Below are positions 42,939 to 52,319 of a stretch of DNA of 64,000 nucleotides, in pieces. Origin of the DNA: an uncultured bacterium (GTDB taxonomy: Bacteria; Myxococcota_A; Bradymonadia; UBA7976; VGTA01); assembly GCA_943788935.1 (NCBI GenBank), contig CALSSE010000017.1:41001-105000 (forward strand), in the 5' to 3' direction. Every line of letters begins with the position of its first letter. Positions within the stretch are counted from its first letter, which is position 1. The notes under the pieces are model-generated. The model had not been told where the DNA came from and made no database searches. It saw only the letters and a program-made list of their open reading frames with translations. Both the position numbers and the translations under genes were made by a program.

Positions 42939-43679
42939 TCATAGGAGATGGTCTTGCAAGGCCTTCTCTAATGCATAGCGATCTGAAAGCTCGGTGATCT
43001 GTCCAGCATAAACGAGTGAGATAGTTCCTCGCTCTTCACTCACGACGATCACTAGAGCATCAGTTTGATCGGTAATACCAACTGCAGCGAGATGTCTGGT
43101 GCCATATTTTTGACTCAGTTTGATCGAGTGAGGCATAGGGAGAAAGGCTTTCGCCTGCCAGATCTCTCCTTGGCGTATCACCACCGCACCGTCGTGAAAG
43201 TCGTTTCCATTGTGACAAAATATAGCGTGGATCAGACTTGATTTAACTTGAGCGTTGATCTCCACACCTCCGCTGAGAAATTCTCCGAGGTCTGCTCGTT
43301 GTTCGATAACCATGAGCGCTCCCTCTCGCTTTTTAGAGAGTGAGTCAGCAGCGTTAGCGAGCTCTCTGCACAGATCATGCTGGAGGTCTCGCTCTTCTTC
43401 AGAGAACTGAACTCGCCATCGTGGACGGAGATCTAAACGACAGAGGATACGCTTAATCTCAGCAGAGAAGATGACTAAAAATGAAATGAGGAAACACTCG
43501 ATAAGAATAGAGAGCTTTGGACCCCACTCTGCCCAATCTAGCCACGCTAATCCGAGCACTAAAATGAGAGAGATGAACCATCCAATTAGCGCGCTCTGTG
43601 CTGATGTTCCTCGTGTCTCTCTGTATACTGAGAGGAGTGAGGCGATAGCGCTGATGATGATCACCCCTGTTAATATCAT
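42939..43679 (-). CDS. cdaA: Diadenylate cyclase, CdaA type
   Basis: A 246-residue protein with three N-terminal membrane helices (about residues 2-80) and a DAC domain. The diagnostic motifs are present: DGA in FHDGAVVI and the RHR-like GTRHLAAVGI, which bind and condense two ATP to c-di-AMP. It matches CdaA/YbbP in length and layout. Its start lies three bases after the folP stop, so it is translated as part of the ftsH-folP-cdaA unit. In many bacteria CdaR and GlmM follow; neither is here. c-di-AMP would control potassium and cell-wall homeostasis. The second motif reads GTRHLAA instead of the usual GTRHRAA; effect unknown. Confidence 0.92.
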   Translation of the reverse strand: MILTGVIIISAIASLLSVYRETRGTSAQSALIGWFISLILVLGLAWLDWAEWGPKLSILIECFLISFLVIFSAEIKRILCRLDLRPRWRVQFSEEERDLQHDLCRELANAADSLSKKREGALMVIEQRADLGEFLSGGVEINAQVKSSLIHAIFCHNGNDFHDGAVVIRQGEIWQAKAFLPMPHSIKLSQKYGTRHLAAVGITDQTDALVIVVSEERGTISLVYAGQITELSDRYALEKALQDHLL

Positions 43680-43682
43680 CAG

Positions 43683-44633
43683 TTATCTCTCCAATGATGC
43701 GTGAAACTCTATTAAACTTAATGGTGGAGCGCTGATCGACCCGCTTTGTAGAGAGGAGTCGATCCATAGCGCCTGCCTACTCGCCATAACATCATGAACG
43801 CGGAATATATTCCCGCCACGACGTCTCGCTTCGACTAATGTCGCGAGCGAACCCGGGAGTCGATTCTCTGCGCTCGCTCCAGTGATCGCACCGATGAATG
43901 ACTTACGTGATGCACCGATGAGCAGCGAAGGGCTCAGCGCCTTAAATCTCTCGAGATGATAGATGAGTTGAAGATTCTGTTCAACGGTTTTACCAAACCC
44001 AACCCCTATATCTATGGCGATACGATCAAGCTCTATCCCAGCACTGATCGAGCGCTCTAGTTGGTCATTGAGCCATCGATAAGTCTCTTCCACAACATCC
44101 TGAGAGCTTAAGTCACCCCGCTGCATGGTTTGGGGGGTCCCTCGCATATGCATTATGACTACCCCTGCTCGACGATCAGCGACAATCTCTCGAAGCAGAG
44201 GGTCTCTAAGCCCTCGGATGTCATTGAGTATTTTAGCCCCCGCGTCGAGAGCAGCCTCCGCGACTTTAGGCTTGACGGTGTCTACGGAGATCACCGCTGA
44301 TGGCTCAGCGCTGATCAAGCGCTCAATGACTGGGATAACTCGCTCAAGCTCTTCTTCGATCGATACAGGAGCAGCGCCAGGTCTAGAAGACTCTCCACCG
44401 ACATCAATATATAACGCGCCTTCTTCAATCAGTGTAAGGCCTCTCTCTGTGGCTAAGTCTACAAATGTCTCGGATCGTGAGTGATCAAACTGACCTCCAT
44501 CATAGAAGGAGTCAGGGGTGACATTTAGGATTCCCATTAGACTCACGCGTTGGCTCGTGGTCTCAGGCCAGCGCCAAAGGGGGGAGGTGAGGGGAGAGAG
44601 CACGGAGCGCTGTTGAGCGAGATCTTGACTCAT
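43683..44633 (-). CDS. folP: Dihydropteroate synthase
   Basis: A 316-residue TIM-barrel enzyme joining para-aminobenzoate to 6-hydroxymethyl-dihydropterin diphosphate in folate synthesis. Landmarks: MGILNVTPDSFYDGGQF, the first signature; DVGGESSRPGAAPVS, the second; SVDTVKPKVAEAALDAGAKILNDIRG; VIMHMRGTPQTMQ; IAIDIGVGFGKTVEQNL; and IGASRKSFIG. Length is about 30-40 residues longer than typical at the N-terminus. It lies 62 bp downstream of ftsH and is followed directly by cdaA. Confidence 0.95.
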   Translation of the reverse strand: MSQDLAQQRSVLSPLTSPLWRWPETTSQRVSLMGILNVTPDSFYDGGQFDHSRSETFVDLATERGLTLIEEGALYIDVGGESSRPGAAPVSIEEELERVIPVIERLISAEPSAVISVDTVKPKVAEAALDAGAKILNDIRGLRDPLLREIVADRRAGVVIMHMRGTPQTMQRGDLSSQDVVEETYRWLNDQLERSISAGIELDRIAIDIGVGFGKTVEQNLQLIYHLERFKALSPSLLIGASRKSFIGAITGASAENRLPGSLATLVEARRRGGNIFRVHDVMASRQALWIDSSLQSGSISAPPLSLIEFHASLER

Positions 44634-44695
44634 CGAATGCCTCTCTCTTTGGCAGACCTGTCGGCATTTAAGCGCTGCAGATGAAGCGCTTTTGC

Positions 44696-47011
44696 TTACC
44701 CTTTGGGCCCCAAAAGTGAAGGGGGAAGATCATCGTCGTTTGAGTCAGACTTCTCTTCGGTACTCGCCTCTGCTTTTTTGGCTTCGGTCGATGAGGCAGA
44801 CTCGGTCGATGAGGCAGGCTCGGTCGATGAGACAGGCTCGGTCGATGAGGCAGGCTCGGTCGATGAGGCAGACTCGGTCGATGAGGCAGACTCGGTCGAT
44901 GAGGCAGACTCGGTCAATGAATCTCGCTGATCGCTGTCAGACTTGATGAGCTTAGCGGCCTCTTCAGAGAGCTTGAGCTGATCTGCGAGCTTCTCATCAG
45001 CGCTCGCCGCCTTGACGAGCTCGCTGAATTCCTCTTTCGCTCGTTTCTCAGCGCGCTTACGTTGCTGCTCATCAGCCTCACGCTCACGGTCTGAGTTCGT
45101 CTGCTTAAATTCACGTAACTCATCGAGGTTAGAGCCTTCAGACAGCATCTTGACATCTTTCGAGTCTAGGGTCTCAAACTCAAGGAGACCGTTAGTGATC
45201 GCCTCTAGCTTGTCCATATTATCCTCGATCAGTGTCCGAGCGCGTTTATAGCCCTCGGTAACGAATCGATGAATCTCTTGATCGATCTCGCGAGCGGTAG
45301 CTTCTGAGTAATCTTTTGAACCTCCACCGTTGCCACGACCTAAAAAGACCTGCTCATCTTTTTTACCATAAGCGAGAGGACCAAGTTTCTCACTCATGCC
45401 CCATTCACAGACCATGCTACGGGCGGTGTTGGTCGCCATTACAATATCTTGACCAGCGCCGGTAGTGAGTTGGTCAAAGACGATCTCTTCAGCGATTCGG
45501 CCACCCATGAGGATGGCGATGCGCTTCTCTGCATAATCTTTGGTCATGGAGAGTCGATCTTCGTTGGGCAGCTGCTGGGTGACACCGAGCGCTCTTCCAC
45601 GAGGGATAATCGTGACCTTGTGTACGGGGTCGGTTCCGGGGAGCAAGAGCGCTACTAGTGTGTGACCTGCTTCATGCCACGCCGTGGTCTTCTTCTCATG
45701 ATCAGAGATAATCATGGAGCGACGTTCAGCGCCCATTAATACCTTATCTTTAGCGTGTTCAAAGTCGCGCATAAAGACTAGGTTTTGATCTTGACGCGCC
45801 GCTTCAAGCGCTGCCTCGTTGACCAAGTTCTCTAAGTCAGCACCGCTGAAGCCTGGTGTACCTTTAGCGATGATATTAAGATCACAGCTCTCATCGAGAG
45901 GGACCTTTCGGGTGTGGACACGGAGGATCATTTGGCGACCCTTGACATCAGGACGGCTGACCGTCACTCGGCGATCAAAACGTCCGGGTCTAAGTAGCGC
46001 AGGGTCGAGGACATCAGGGCGGTTCGTCGCCGCGACCAAGATGACTCCTTCATTATGCTCAAAACCATCCATCTCGACGAGAAGCTGATTTAATGTCTGC
46101 TCACGCTCATCATGACCGCCGCCTAGACCTGCACCGCGCTGACGACCGACGGCGTCGATCTCATCGATAAAGATAATGCATGGTGAATGTTTCTTCGCCT
46201 GCTCGAAGAGATCTCGAACACGACTTGCGCCAACACCGACGAACATCTCCACAAAGTCTGAACCGGAGATACTGAAGAAGGGGACATCTGCTTCTCCGGC
46301 GACGCTACGAGCGAGGAGAGTCTTACCTGTGCCCGGAGGGCCCATTAAGAGAACTCCTTTAGGAATTCGTCCACCCAAACGAGTAAACTTTTGCGGGTTT
46401 TTCAAGAAGTCCACGACTTCTTTAAGCTCTTCTTTAGCCTCTTCAACCCCAGCGACGTCCGCAAAGGTGACCTTCTTACTGTCCTCATTTAGCATACGAG
46501 CGCGACTCTTACCAAAGGACATCGCTCGACCGCTATTACCCTGCATTTGCCTCATGAAGATGAAAAATATACCGATAAGGAAGATCATCGGAAGCCACGA
46601 GAGAACGAAGGCTTGTAGGAAGGTCTCTTCTTCTTCAGCGATGAAGCTAAACTTAAATGTATCGTCCTCCCGGTCACGATTCTCAAAGTCTTTGAGGCGC
46701 TCATCAGGGATCCCTTTGAGTGGCCCGACGGCGGTCACTGTAGTGGGGGCGACTACCTTATTCGCCTTAACAGTACCTTGAGACTTGATCTTTTCAGCTA
46801 ATTGGAGCTGCCCCTCATCATTGAGAGTCGCCTCGAGATGTTGGCCCTTGATCGTCAGCTCTTTCACGTAGCCGCTCTCGACATAAGTGATAATCTCACC
46901 CCATCTCAGCTCTCCAAGATTACTGTCTTGAGAGGAGATGAGCCTGTAGGCGAGAATAAAAGTAATGACCAAAATGAACCAGATGAAATTGGTCTTTAAT
47001 GGATGACGCAT
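44696..47011 (-). CDS. ftsH: ATP-dependent zinc metalloprotease FtsH
   Basis: A 771-residue membrane protease. Two N-terminal membrane helices flank a periplasmic segment; the AAA+ domain has Walker A GPPGTGKT, Walker B IIFIDEID and the second region of homology ATNRPDVLDPALLRPGRFDRR; the peptidase domain has HEAGH for zinc. It degrades membrane and short-lived proteins. The ATG at 47011 was chosen because GAGGAG is six bases before it, whereas the ATG four codons upstream has none. The C-terminal tail beyond about residue 650 is long and contains a (ESASST)n repeat, absent from typical FtsH. First gene of the ftsH-folP-cdaA unit. Confidence 0.96.
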   Translation of the reverse strand: MRHPLKTNFIWFILVITFILAYRLISSQDSNLGELRWGEIITYVESGYVKELTIKGQHLEATLNDEGQLQLAEKIKSQGTVKANKVVAPTTVTAVGPLKGIPDERLKDFENRDREDDTFKFSFIAEEEETFLQAFVLSWLPMIFLIGIFFIFMRQMQGNSGRAMSFGKSRARMLNEDSKKVTFADVAGVEEAKEELKEVVDFLKNPQKFTRLGGRIPKGVLLMGPPGTGKTLLARSVAGEADVPFFSISGSDFVEMFVGVGASRVRDLFEQAKKHSPCIIFIDEIDAVGRQRGAGLGGGHDEREQTLNQLLVEMDGFEHNEGVILVAATNRPDVLDPALLRPGRFDRRVTVSRPDVKGRQMILRVHTRKVPLDESCDLNIIAKGTPGFSGADLENLVNEAALEAARQDQNLVFMRDFEHAKDKVLMGAERRSMIISDHEKKTTAWHEAGHTLVALLLPGTDPVHKVTIIPRGRALGVTQQLPNEDRLSMTKDYAEKRIAILMGGRIAEEIVFDQLTTGAGQDIVMATNTARSMVCEWGMSEKLGPLAYGKKDEQVFLGRGNGGGSKDYSEATAREIDQEIHRFVTEGYKRARTLIEDNMDKLEAITNGLLEFETLDSKDVKMLSEGSNLDELREFKQTNSDREREADEQQRKRAEKRAKEEFSELVKAASADEKLADQLKLSEEAAKLIKSDSDQRDSLTESASSTESASSTESASSTEPASSTEPVSSTEPASSTESASSTEAKKAEASTEEKSDSNDDDLPPSLLGPKG
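44786..44911. repeat. 18-bp tandem repeat in the ftsH tail
   Basis: Seven 18-bp units, consensus ggtcgatgaggcagactc on the + strand, encoding the Ser/Thr/Glu tail repeat of FtsH. Confidence 0.93.
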
Positions 47012-47336
47012 AGGTCTCCTCATTTGTAGGATCTGTCACGGAAAAGTTGCGCCGATGTATGACGCCAAATATGCATACCATTATCACCAAGACGCAAAAC
47101 GCACAAGAAATCACATCTTCTATAGAACCTCATTAACGCCCTAGAGACAACGGCTGAGTAATACTACTATCAAAATGAATTTTGAGAGAGTGTCAACAAA
47201 TAGAGGCGACAGATGCCCTTGATGTTTCAAAAGAAATCAATTATAAAGCCGTTCGATTTACTTTAACTCTCTCACCCTTCTATTTATTTGGTGATTATAG
47301 AGAGACCTTATTTTTTATTGGTTACAGAGGTTTACA
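47012..47336. other. ftsH / rplM divergent intergenic region
   Basis: About 320 bp. It contains the rplM promoter at 47219-47247 and must contain a promoter for ftsH, for which I see no clear box. The rplM leader of about 80 nt could carry an L13 autoregulatory structure, but no known fold was recognised. Confidence 0.55.
47219..47247 (+). promoter_or_regulatory. Sigma-70-like promoter of rplM
   Basis: TTGATG (47219-47224) and TATAAA (47242-47247) are separated by exactly 17 bp, four and five of six matches to consensus. Predicted transcript start is near 47254, giving a leader of about 83 nt. Confidence 0.6.
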
Positions 47337-47777
47337 ATGCGTACACGCTCCACTCCAGTCGCAGAAGCGATTGAGAATCGTAAGTGGTGGGTCGTCGATC
47401 TTGAGGGTCAAATCCTCGGTCGTGCGGCGTCTCAAATCGCTCATGTCCTTCGCGGCAAGCACAAGCCCACCTTCACTCCACACGTTAACGATGGTGACTA
47501 TGTCATCGTGATTAACGCTGACAAAGTTGCGCTCACTGGTAACAAGTGGGACAACAAGGTCTATTACCGTCACACTGGTTATGTAGGTGGTCTCAAGAGC
47601 ACCACCGCCACCGAGCTTCGTGACCGTCATCCAGAGGACATCATTCGCCTCGCAGTCAAAGGGATGCTCCCTCGTGGACCTCTCGGTCGCGCTCAGCTCC
47701 GTAACCTCAAGGTATACGCGGGCGGAGAGCACCCACACAGCGCTCAGACTCCTGAGCAATTGACCCTCGGCGCTTAA
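47337..47777 (+). CDS. rplM: 50S ribosomal protein L13
   Basis: A 146-residue large-subunit ribosomal protein. Signature segments WWVVDLEGQILGRAASQIAHVLRGKHKPTFTPHVNDGDYVIVINADKVALTGNKW and MLPRGPLGRAQLRNLKVYAGGEHPHSAQ are those of L13, with family-normal length. It contacts 23S rRNA early in assembly. It is followed by rpsI at 178 bp, then argC, and is divergent from ftsH. The L13-S9 pairing is conserved in most bacteria. Confidence 0.98.
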   Translation: MRTRSTPVAEAIENRKWWVVDLEGQILGRAASQIAHVLRGKHKPTFTPHVNDGDYVIVINADKVALTGNKWDNKVYYRHTGYVGGLKSTTATELRDRHPEDIIRLAVKGMLPRGPLGRAQLRNLKVYAGGEHPHSAQTPEQLTLGA

Positions 47778-47955
47778 GTTTTAAGTCGCCTTAAATAGAT
47801 AAACCTCATTCTTGAACTTTTGTCACCGCGCTGCCTTTATTTTACAACCGCTCACTCTCAGGGCTTAACCTACAGAGCACAAAACGGACCCTCAGTCTAG
47901 CTGACTAGCAGAGCTGATTTGGTCGAGCGCGATGACCTTCTCTTGGAGAACGATA

Positions 47956-48420
47956 ATGTCAGAGAACACAGAGACCCCAGTCACCGAGAACACCGAGACC
48001 GTAGTTCCTACCGCGACTCTCCCAGGTGATAACCGCCCTATCAGTAATGGTACTGGTCGCCGTAAAGCAGCGACCGCTCGTGTCTACTTCCGTAATGGGA
48101 CCGGCCAGGTCACCGTTAATGGACGTAGCTTTGAGGACTATTTCCCTCGCGCTACCTCTCGTATGGACATGATGAGCCCTTTTGACTTGACCGAAACCGA
48201 AGGTCAATATGACGTCGTCGTTAACGTCAAAGGAGGCGGACTTACCGGACAAGCAGGTGCGGTCCGTCATGGAATTACGCGAGCGCTGATCTTGCTCAAC
48301 GCTGATTATAGACCTGTCCTCAAGGCAGCTGGCTTCGTCACTCGTGACGCCCGCCGTGTTGAGCGTAAGAAGTACGGTCAGCCTGGTGCTCGTCGTCGCT
48401 TCCAGTTCAGCAAGCGCTAA
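47956..48420 (+). CDS. rpsI: 30S ribosomal protein S9
   Basis: A 154-residue protein with a poorly conserved N-terminal extension of about 25 Glu/Thr/Pro residues. From GTGRRKAATARVYFRNGTG the sequence is S9, with RALLL-like ALILLNADYRPVLKAAGFVTRDARRVERKKYGQPGARRRFQFSKR closing in the universal SKR tail that reaches the P-site tRNA. ATG at 47956 was chosen because GGAG lies eight bases upstream; the longer frame from 47932 is less likely. Nine bases from the argC start. Confidence 0.97.
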   Translation: MSENTETPVTENTETVVPTATLPGDNRPISNGTGRRKAATARVYFRNGTGQVTVNGRSFEDYFPRATSRMDMMSPFDLTETEGQYDVVVNVKGGGLTGQAGAVRHGITRALILLNADYRPVLKAAGFVTRDARRVERKKYGQPGARRRFQFSKR

Positions 48421-48429
48421 GAGCGATCG

Positions 48430-49509
48430 ATGTCTCCCCTCAGCCGCATAAAAGTAGCGGTAGTCGGCGCCAGTGGTTACACCGGCGCCGAGTTACTCCG
48501 GCTCATCGAGGGGCATCCGCTGATCGAATTAGTCATGGTCTGTGGTCATTCGACAGCAGGGAAAGCGCTCAGCGCTGTGTTCCCTGCTCTCGCCCACAGC
48601 GACATGATGTTGCAGAGCTTCTCCGCAGACAGCGTAGCAGCTCAAGTCGATGTCGCCTTCTTAGCGCTCCCTCATGGGACCGCTCAAGAAGCGGCTGACG
48701 CCCTCCGCTCTAGAGGGGTTGTGGTGATCGACCTCAGCGCTGATCATCGCTTTGATGATCCGGAGCATTATGCCGAGGTTTATGGCGCGCGACACCTGTT
48801 CCCTCAACGCTTAGTAGAAGCCATCTATGGTCTCCCTGAGCTCAATAGAGAGCAGATTAGAGGTGCTGCGTTGGTCGCCTGCCCTGGTTGCTATCCAACG
48901 AGCGTAACACTCGCTGTCGCGCCGGCGTTAAGCGGTGGTCTCTTATCAGCATTAGAGGTGATCGCTGATTGTAAGTCTGGCCTCAGCGGTGCGGGACGCT
49001 CCGCTAAAGTAGGCAGCCTCTTCGCTGAGCGGGGAGAGTCGATGCAAGGCTATAAGACGCTCACTCATCGACACGCTCCGGAGATGGAGATCACTTTGGA
49101 TAAGCTCCGTCCTCTCTCAGGAGATCGATCAGAAGAGCAATCAGAAGAACGTTTAACGGTCCACTTCTCTCCCCACTTAGTCCCCATGTCACGAGGGATT
49201 CTCTCTACAGTTTACCTTCGCTTAGAGAGCGGGGTCAACGAAGATCAGGTTCGACAACGCTACCTTGCATTCTATCGAGACGAACCCTTTGTGACTGTCT
49301 TGCCTTCAGGAGAGCATCCCCATACGCTCTCCGTAAGAGGAACAAATCGCTGTCATCTTGGGCTCACCGTTAAGGGAGGTCTCCTCGTGGTTCACGCCGC
49401 GATCGATAATCTCGGTAAAGGAGCGGCAGGACAAGCGCTTCAATGTTTTAATCTCATCAACGGTTTTGAGGAGACTCTTGGACTTAACCACATCGGTGTT
49501 TATCCTTAA
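48430..49509 (+). CDS. argC: N-acetyl-gamma-glutamyl-phosphate reductase
   Basis: A 359-residue NADP-dependent enzyme of arginine synthesis, reducing N-acetylglutamyl phosphate to the semialdehyde. AVVGASGYTGAELLRLIEGHP is the nucleotide-binding end; the active-site Cys lies in VACPGCYPTS; HRHAPEMEI and GTNRCHLGLTVKGGLLVVHAAIDNLGKGAAGQALQCFNL are conserved. It starts nine bases after rpsI and is translated as part of the rplM-rpsI-argC unit. No other arg genes are in the window. Confidence 0.96.
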   Translation: MSPLSRIKVAVVGASGYTGAELLRLIEGHPLIELVMVCGHSTAGKALSAVFPALAHSDMMLQSFSADSVAAQVDVAFLALPHGTAQEAADALRSRGVVVIDLSADHRFDDPEHYAEVYGARHLFPQRLVEAIYGLPELNREQIRGAALVACPGCYPTSVTLAVAPALSGGLLSALEVIADCKSGLSGAGRSAKVGSLFAERGESMQGYKTLTHRHAPEMEITLDKLRPLSGDRSEEQSEERLTVHFSPHLVPMSRGILSTVYLRLESGVNEDQVRQRYLAFYRDEPFVTVLPSGEHPHTLSVRGTNRCHLGLTVKGGLLVVHAAIDNLGKGAAGQALQCFNLINGFEETLGLNHIGVYP

Positions 49510-49550
49510 GAGCGACGTCTACTCTTAACCGTACCACCAAGGTTGATCTT

Positions 49551-50315
49551 ATGTGTCTCATTATCACCCTATTTACCGTCCTCGCCACTCTGATTGAGGT
49601 AGAGCTCCTCTCGGTGATCGCTGATCAGCTCGGAGCGAGTAATATGTGGCTACTCCTCATAGGGACTGCCTTTATTGGGTGGCGTCTACTCTCTGAGCAG
49701 AAGCAGATGAACCAAAAAGTTCAGATGCAGATGATGCGAGGAGAGCTGAGCGACCCCAGTCTAATGATGCGACCTTTCGTCCTCCTCCTCAGCGGGGTAT
49801 TGCTGATGATCCCAGGGCCGCTCACCGACTTTCTAGGTTTAGCGATGCTTCACCCTGTGATCGGCCAACGAGTCCTGCAGTCACTCTTTAAGGGAGGTCT
49901 ACAGGCAGCGATGAAAAACGTCCAAGGCGGTAGTGGAGGTCCCTTCGGTAGCGGCGGAGGACCCTTCGGTAGCGGCGGAGGCCCTTTTGGCGGTGGCGGA
50001 GGACCCTTCGGTAGCGGCGGAGGCCCTTTTGGTGGCAGCGGAGGTCCCTTTGGAGGTGGCGGAGGTCTCTTCGGTGGCGGCGGAGGTCCCTATGATGTCG
50101 ATGGAGACGGGCCTTTAGATGATGAATCCAATAATGGCTCTAACGTAGACTATTCTCAGGCTGAATCGGATGCTCCTCGTGATGGAGTTCACCCTACACA
50201 GCGACCTAGAGGAGCCCCTCGTAAAGGTCGTCCTCGTGGGCCGAGTCATAACCGAGGACAAGTGGACCCTCAGCAGGTCATCATCGACGTTGATGCAGAG
50301 GTCGTCGATAAGTGA
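49551..50315 (+). CDS. fxsA: FxsA family membrane protein with GGPFG-repeat tail
   Basis: A 254-residue protein. Residues 1-115 match FxsA: FTVLATLIEVELLSVIADQLGASNMWLLLIGTAFIGWRLL and a second helix pair PFVLLLSGVLLMIPGPLTDFLGLAML. FxsA of E. coli sits in the inner membrane and antagonises F-plasmid exclusion of T7; its native job is unknown. After the helices comes a Gly-rich repeat (GGGPFGS/G, about eight heptads, 49928-50093) and a charged tail ending in DVDAEVVDK. It is 41 bp after argC and may be co-transcribed. The long Gly tail is not in typical FxsA. Confidence 0.85.
   Translation: MCLIITLFTVLATLIEVELLSVIADQLGASNMWLLLIGTAFIGWRLLSEQKQMNQKVQMQMMRGELSDPSLMMRPFVLLLSGVLLMIPGPLTDFLGLAMLHPVIGQRVLQSLFKGGLQAAMKNVQGGSGGPFGSGGGPFGSGGGPFGGGGGPFGSGGGPFGGSGGPFGGGGGLFGGGGGPYDVDGDGPLDDESNNGSNVDYSQAESDAPRDGVHPTQRPRGAPRKGRPRGPSHNRGQVDPQQVIIDVDAEVVDK
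49928..50093. repeat. 21-bp tandem repeat (GGGPFGS tail)
   Basis: About eight 21-bp units, seen as ggaggcccttttggcggtgg and close variants, encoding the Gly/Pro/Phe heptad of the FxsA tail. Confidence 0.88.
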
Positions 50316-50332
50316 GTTCGCTGTGAACTGAA

Positions 50333-52042
50333 TTAGCGAGCGGAGAGAGCCTCACGACGCCAGATGATCAACCCAAAAAAGAGAGCGAAGAGAGCGAGGT
50401 TGCTGTCGCCTGAATATTGATCACAACCGCTGCTTTTTCCGCTGCCCCCCTCACCACTGTTCTCATTGATTGAAGTATCTCGGTCTGTGCAGGCGATAGG
50501 GAGTAGTCGACAGAGCTCTTCAGAGGGTCCATTACCCTGATTCAAGTCATCGAGAGAACCACCCCCCGGCGTCATCATCTCTAGTGGCGGCTCACTGATC
50601 ACCTCGGGTTGACCGCTAGTAAACATCCTCTCGATACGAGCCGCAGCGAACTGGTCTTCACCGCGAACAGTCTCGCCCTCTTGACGCTCGATCGGGTTGG
50701 CGACCTCGACATTATATCGTCGACCATCGGAGAGCTCGATGACTCGCTCGGTCTCTTCATATTCTTCGCTGCAAGTGACATAGAGGGTCGCTTGATGAAC
50801 ATTCGAGACATCCTCAAGGTCTGCGTTAAGATCAAACATAGGGTCACTGTCCATCTCCTCGGCGCTCATCGTAGTATAGAGGCGAGTCATCTTTGCTGAG
50901 GTCAGGAAGAGCTGATTAAGCCCCTCATAAACGGGGTTAAACTCCTCGATCAGCTTCATCGCTAAGACCGCTCCATCAGCGGGAGAGTCCCATGATTGAT
51001 CCTCTTCGCCAAAAATAGAGGTAAAGATCCTCTGATAGTCAGGGTTCGTTCTATCAGGTATGGCCCCTTGGATCTCACCGAAGGTCGTTGAGGCGGCGAT
51101 CGCTGCTAGGACCTCATCACTATAGGGGCTGAGTACATTGATGATCTGATCTCCAACCTCACCTGCATAATCGGTGGTGAACGCTTTACCTTGAGCCTCA
51201 TCAGCGGCTTGGCTGACAACATCGGTATAATTGTCACCTCTTGAGAACCAGTCGATCGTTGCTTCATTAATGACGACATGCTGATAATTACTAGGGATCG
51301 CCCGATAAGGGCCGAGGACATGTACGATCATCCCCATGTCCGGCTCAGCGGAGACTGCGGTAGGGAGAATAGGGATCGCCGGCGAGTCTCCAGGGAAAGT
51401 GAGCTTGAGAGGGACTAGGTCGCCAGCGTCGCTATCTGCGAGGAGCTTGATGACCACGAAGACTGCGCCGCCATCAATGTAGGGTTGGAGCTTGGTGTCG
51501 ATCGCTTCTGGGATCTGAAACTCATTCTCATTGAGCCACTCTCTAAGCACCTCTACGTTATCGGCTTGTAGGATGGCGCGGTCATAAGGACCAACGGGTT
51601 CTCTAGAGATGACTTGTACTGAGGGCTCTGGTGCTACACCGGAATCAAAATCATTGGCCATAGTACCTGCTTCCTCAACGAGACCTAGGTCATTGAGACA
51701 GTTCTCACCATATTCATGGTTCAGAATGAACTGTGGTCCATAAATACGATCAAGGGCGATGAACAGAGCTTCACTAGAGACCTCGGTCTCAACACCTGGC
51801 GCGACGGGGAGTATCCAACCAAAGCCCGTCGGAGGGCCTTGGTATTGAATCTGTACATGCATTTCGATCTGCCCGCTGTTCACAGCGAAGAGGATCCTCT
51901 CAGCGGCTTGGTTAACCGGCTGAGAAGCGTTGCAGAAGAACCCTCCACAAGCTGAGGCCTGAGCGCTGATCAGGCTGAGAATGAGGCTGAAACAAGCGAT
52001 GAGAGACCCTCTAGAGATACCTTTTTGACTGAAGCGACTCAA
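50333..52042 (-). CDS. DUF2330 protein with MYXO-CTERM-like sorting tail
   Basis: A 569-residue exported protein. The signal peptide ends near AQASA-CGG. CGGFFC, GFGWILPVAPGVETEVSS and VVIKLLADSDAGDLVPLKLTFPGDSPAIPILPT are hallmarks of DUF2330, exported proteins of unknown role. The C-terminus is SGC, a membrane stretch (LALFALFFGLIIW) and RRE, like MYXO-CTERM sorting tails. TTG at 52042 is preferred as start because AGGAG lies six bases upstream and gives a normal signal peptide; the ATG at 52084 lacks a ribosome site and adds 14 residues. Convergent with fxsA, 17 bp apart. Confidence 0.85.
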   Translation of the reverse strand: MSRFSQKGISRGSLIACFSLILSLISAQASACGGFFCNASQPVNQAAERILFAVNSGQIEMHVQIQYQGPPTGFGWILPVAPGVETEVSSEALFIALDRIYGPQFILNHEYGENCLNDLGLVEEAGTMANDFDSGVAPEPSVQVISREPVGPYDRAILQADNVEVLREWLNENEFQIPEAIDTKLQPYIDGGAVFVVIKLLADSDAGDLVPLKLTFPGDSPAIPILPTAVSAEPDMGMIVHVLGPYRAIPSNYQHVVINEATIDWFSRGDNYTDVVSQAADEAQGKAFTTDYAGEVGDQIINVLSPYSDEVLAAIAASTTFGEIQGAIPDRTNPDYQRIFTSIFGEEDQSWDSPADGAVLAMKLIEEFNPVYEGLNQLFLTSAKMTRLYTTMSAEEMDSDPMFDLNADLEDVSNVHQATLYVTCSEEYEETERVIELSDGRRYNVEVANPIERQEGETVRGEDQFAAARIERMFTSGQPEVISEPPLEMMTPGGGSLDDLNQGNGPSEELCRLLPIACTDRDTSINENSGEGGSGKSSGCDQYSGDSNLALFALFFGLIIWRREALSAR

Positions 52043-52241
52043 AGTAAACTCCTTTAATGAAGATAGATAGATAGTAGAGGTCAAAAAACGAACCTACGCA
52101 TCATTATTTAACTTAAGGGTTAAGATCAAGGAGTCTTTTAGTCTTCATAAAAGGAGATAGTTTCGGCTGTTATCGTCGCTTCATTTATGACATCACTCGC
52201 GAGTCACCGAGGGAGAGAGGGCCTGATCATCTAAGCACTCG

Positions 52242-52295
52242 TCAAGCATCAATCAAGCATCATCAAGCATCAATCAAGCATCAATCAAGCATCAA
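52242..52295. repeat. 11-bp tandem array, five copies
   Basis: Five copies of tcaagcatcaa (one with a single-base loss), 25-78 bp upstream of the alpha/beta hydrolase start. Confidence 0.9.
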
Positions 52296-52319
52296 GTAAG
52301 AATTAAGGAGATGGGATAA

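Noticed and set aside
44692..44946. Plus-strand RSMRQA repeat frame opposite the ftsH tail
   Set aside because: Shadow of the 18-bp repeat within ftsH; no ribosome site.
47254..47336. A known L13 leader or riboswitch before rplM
   Set aside because: I could not fold a recognised motif from the leader; promoter is reported instead.
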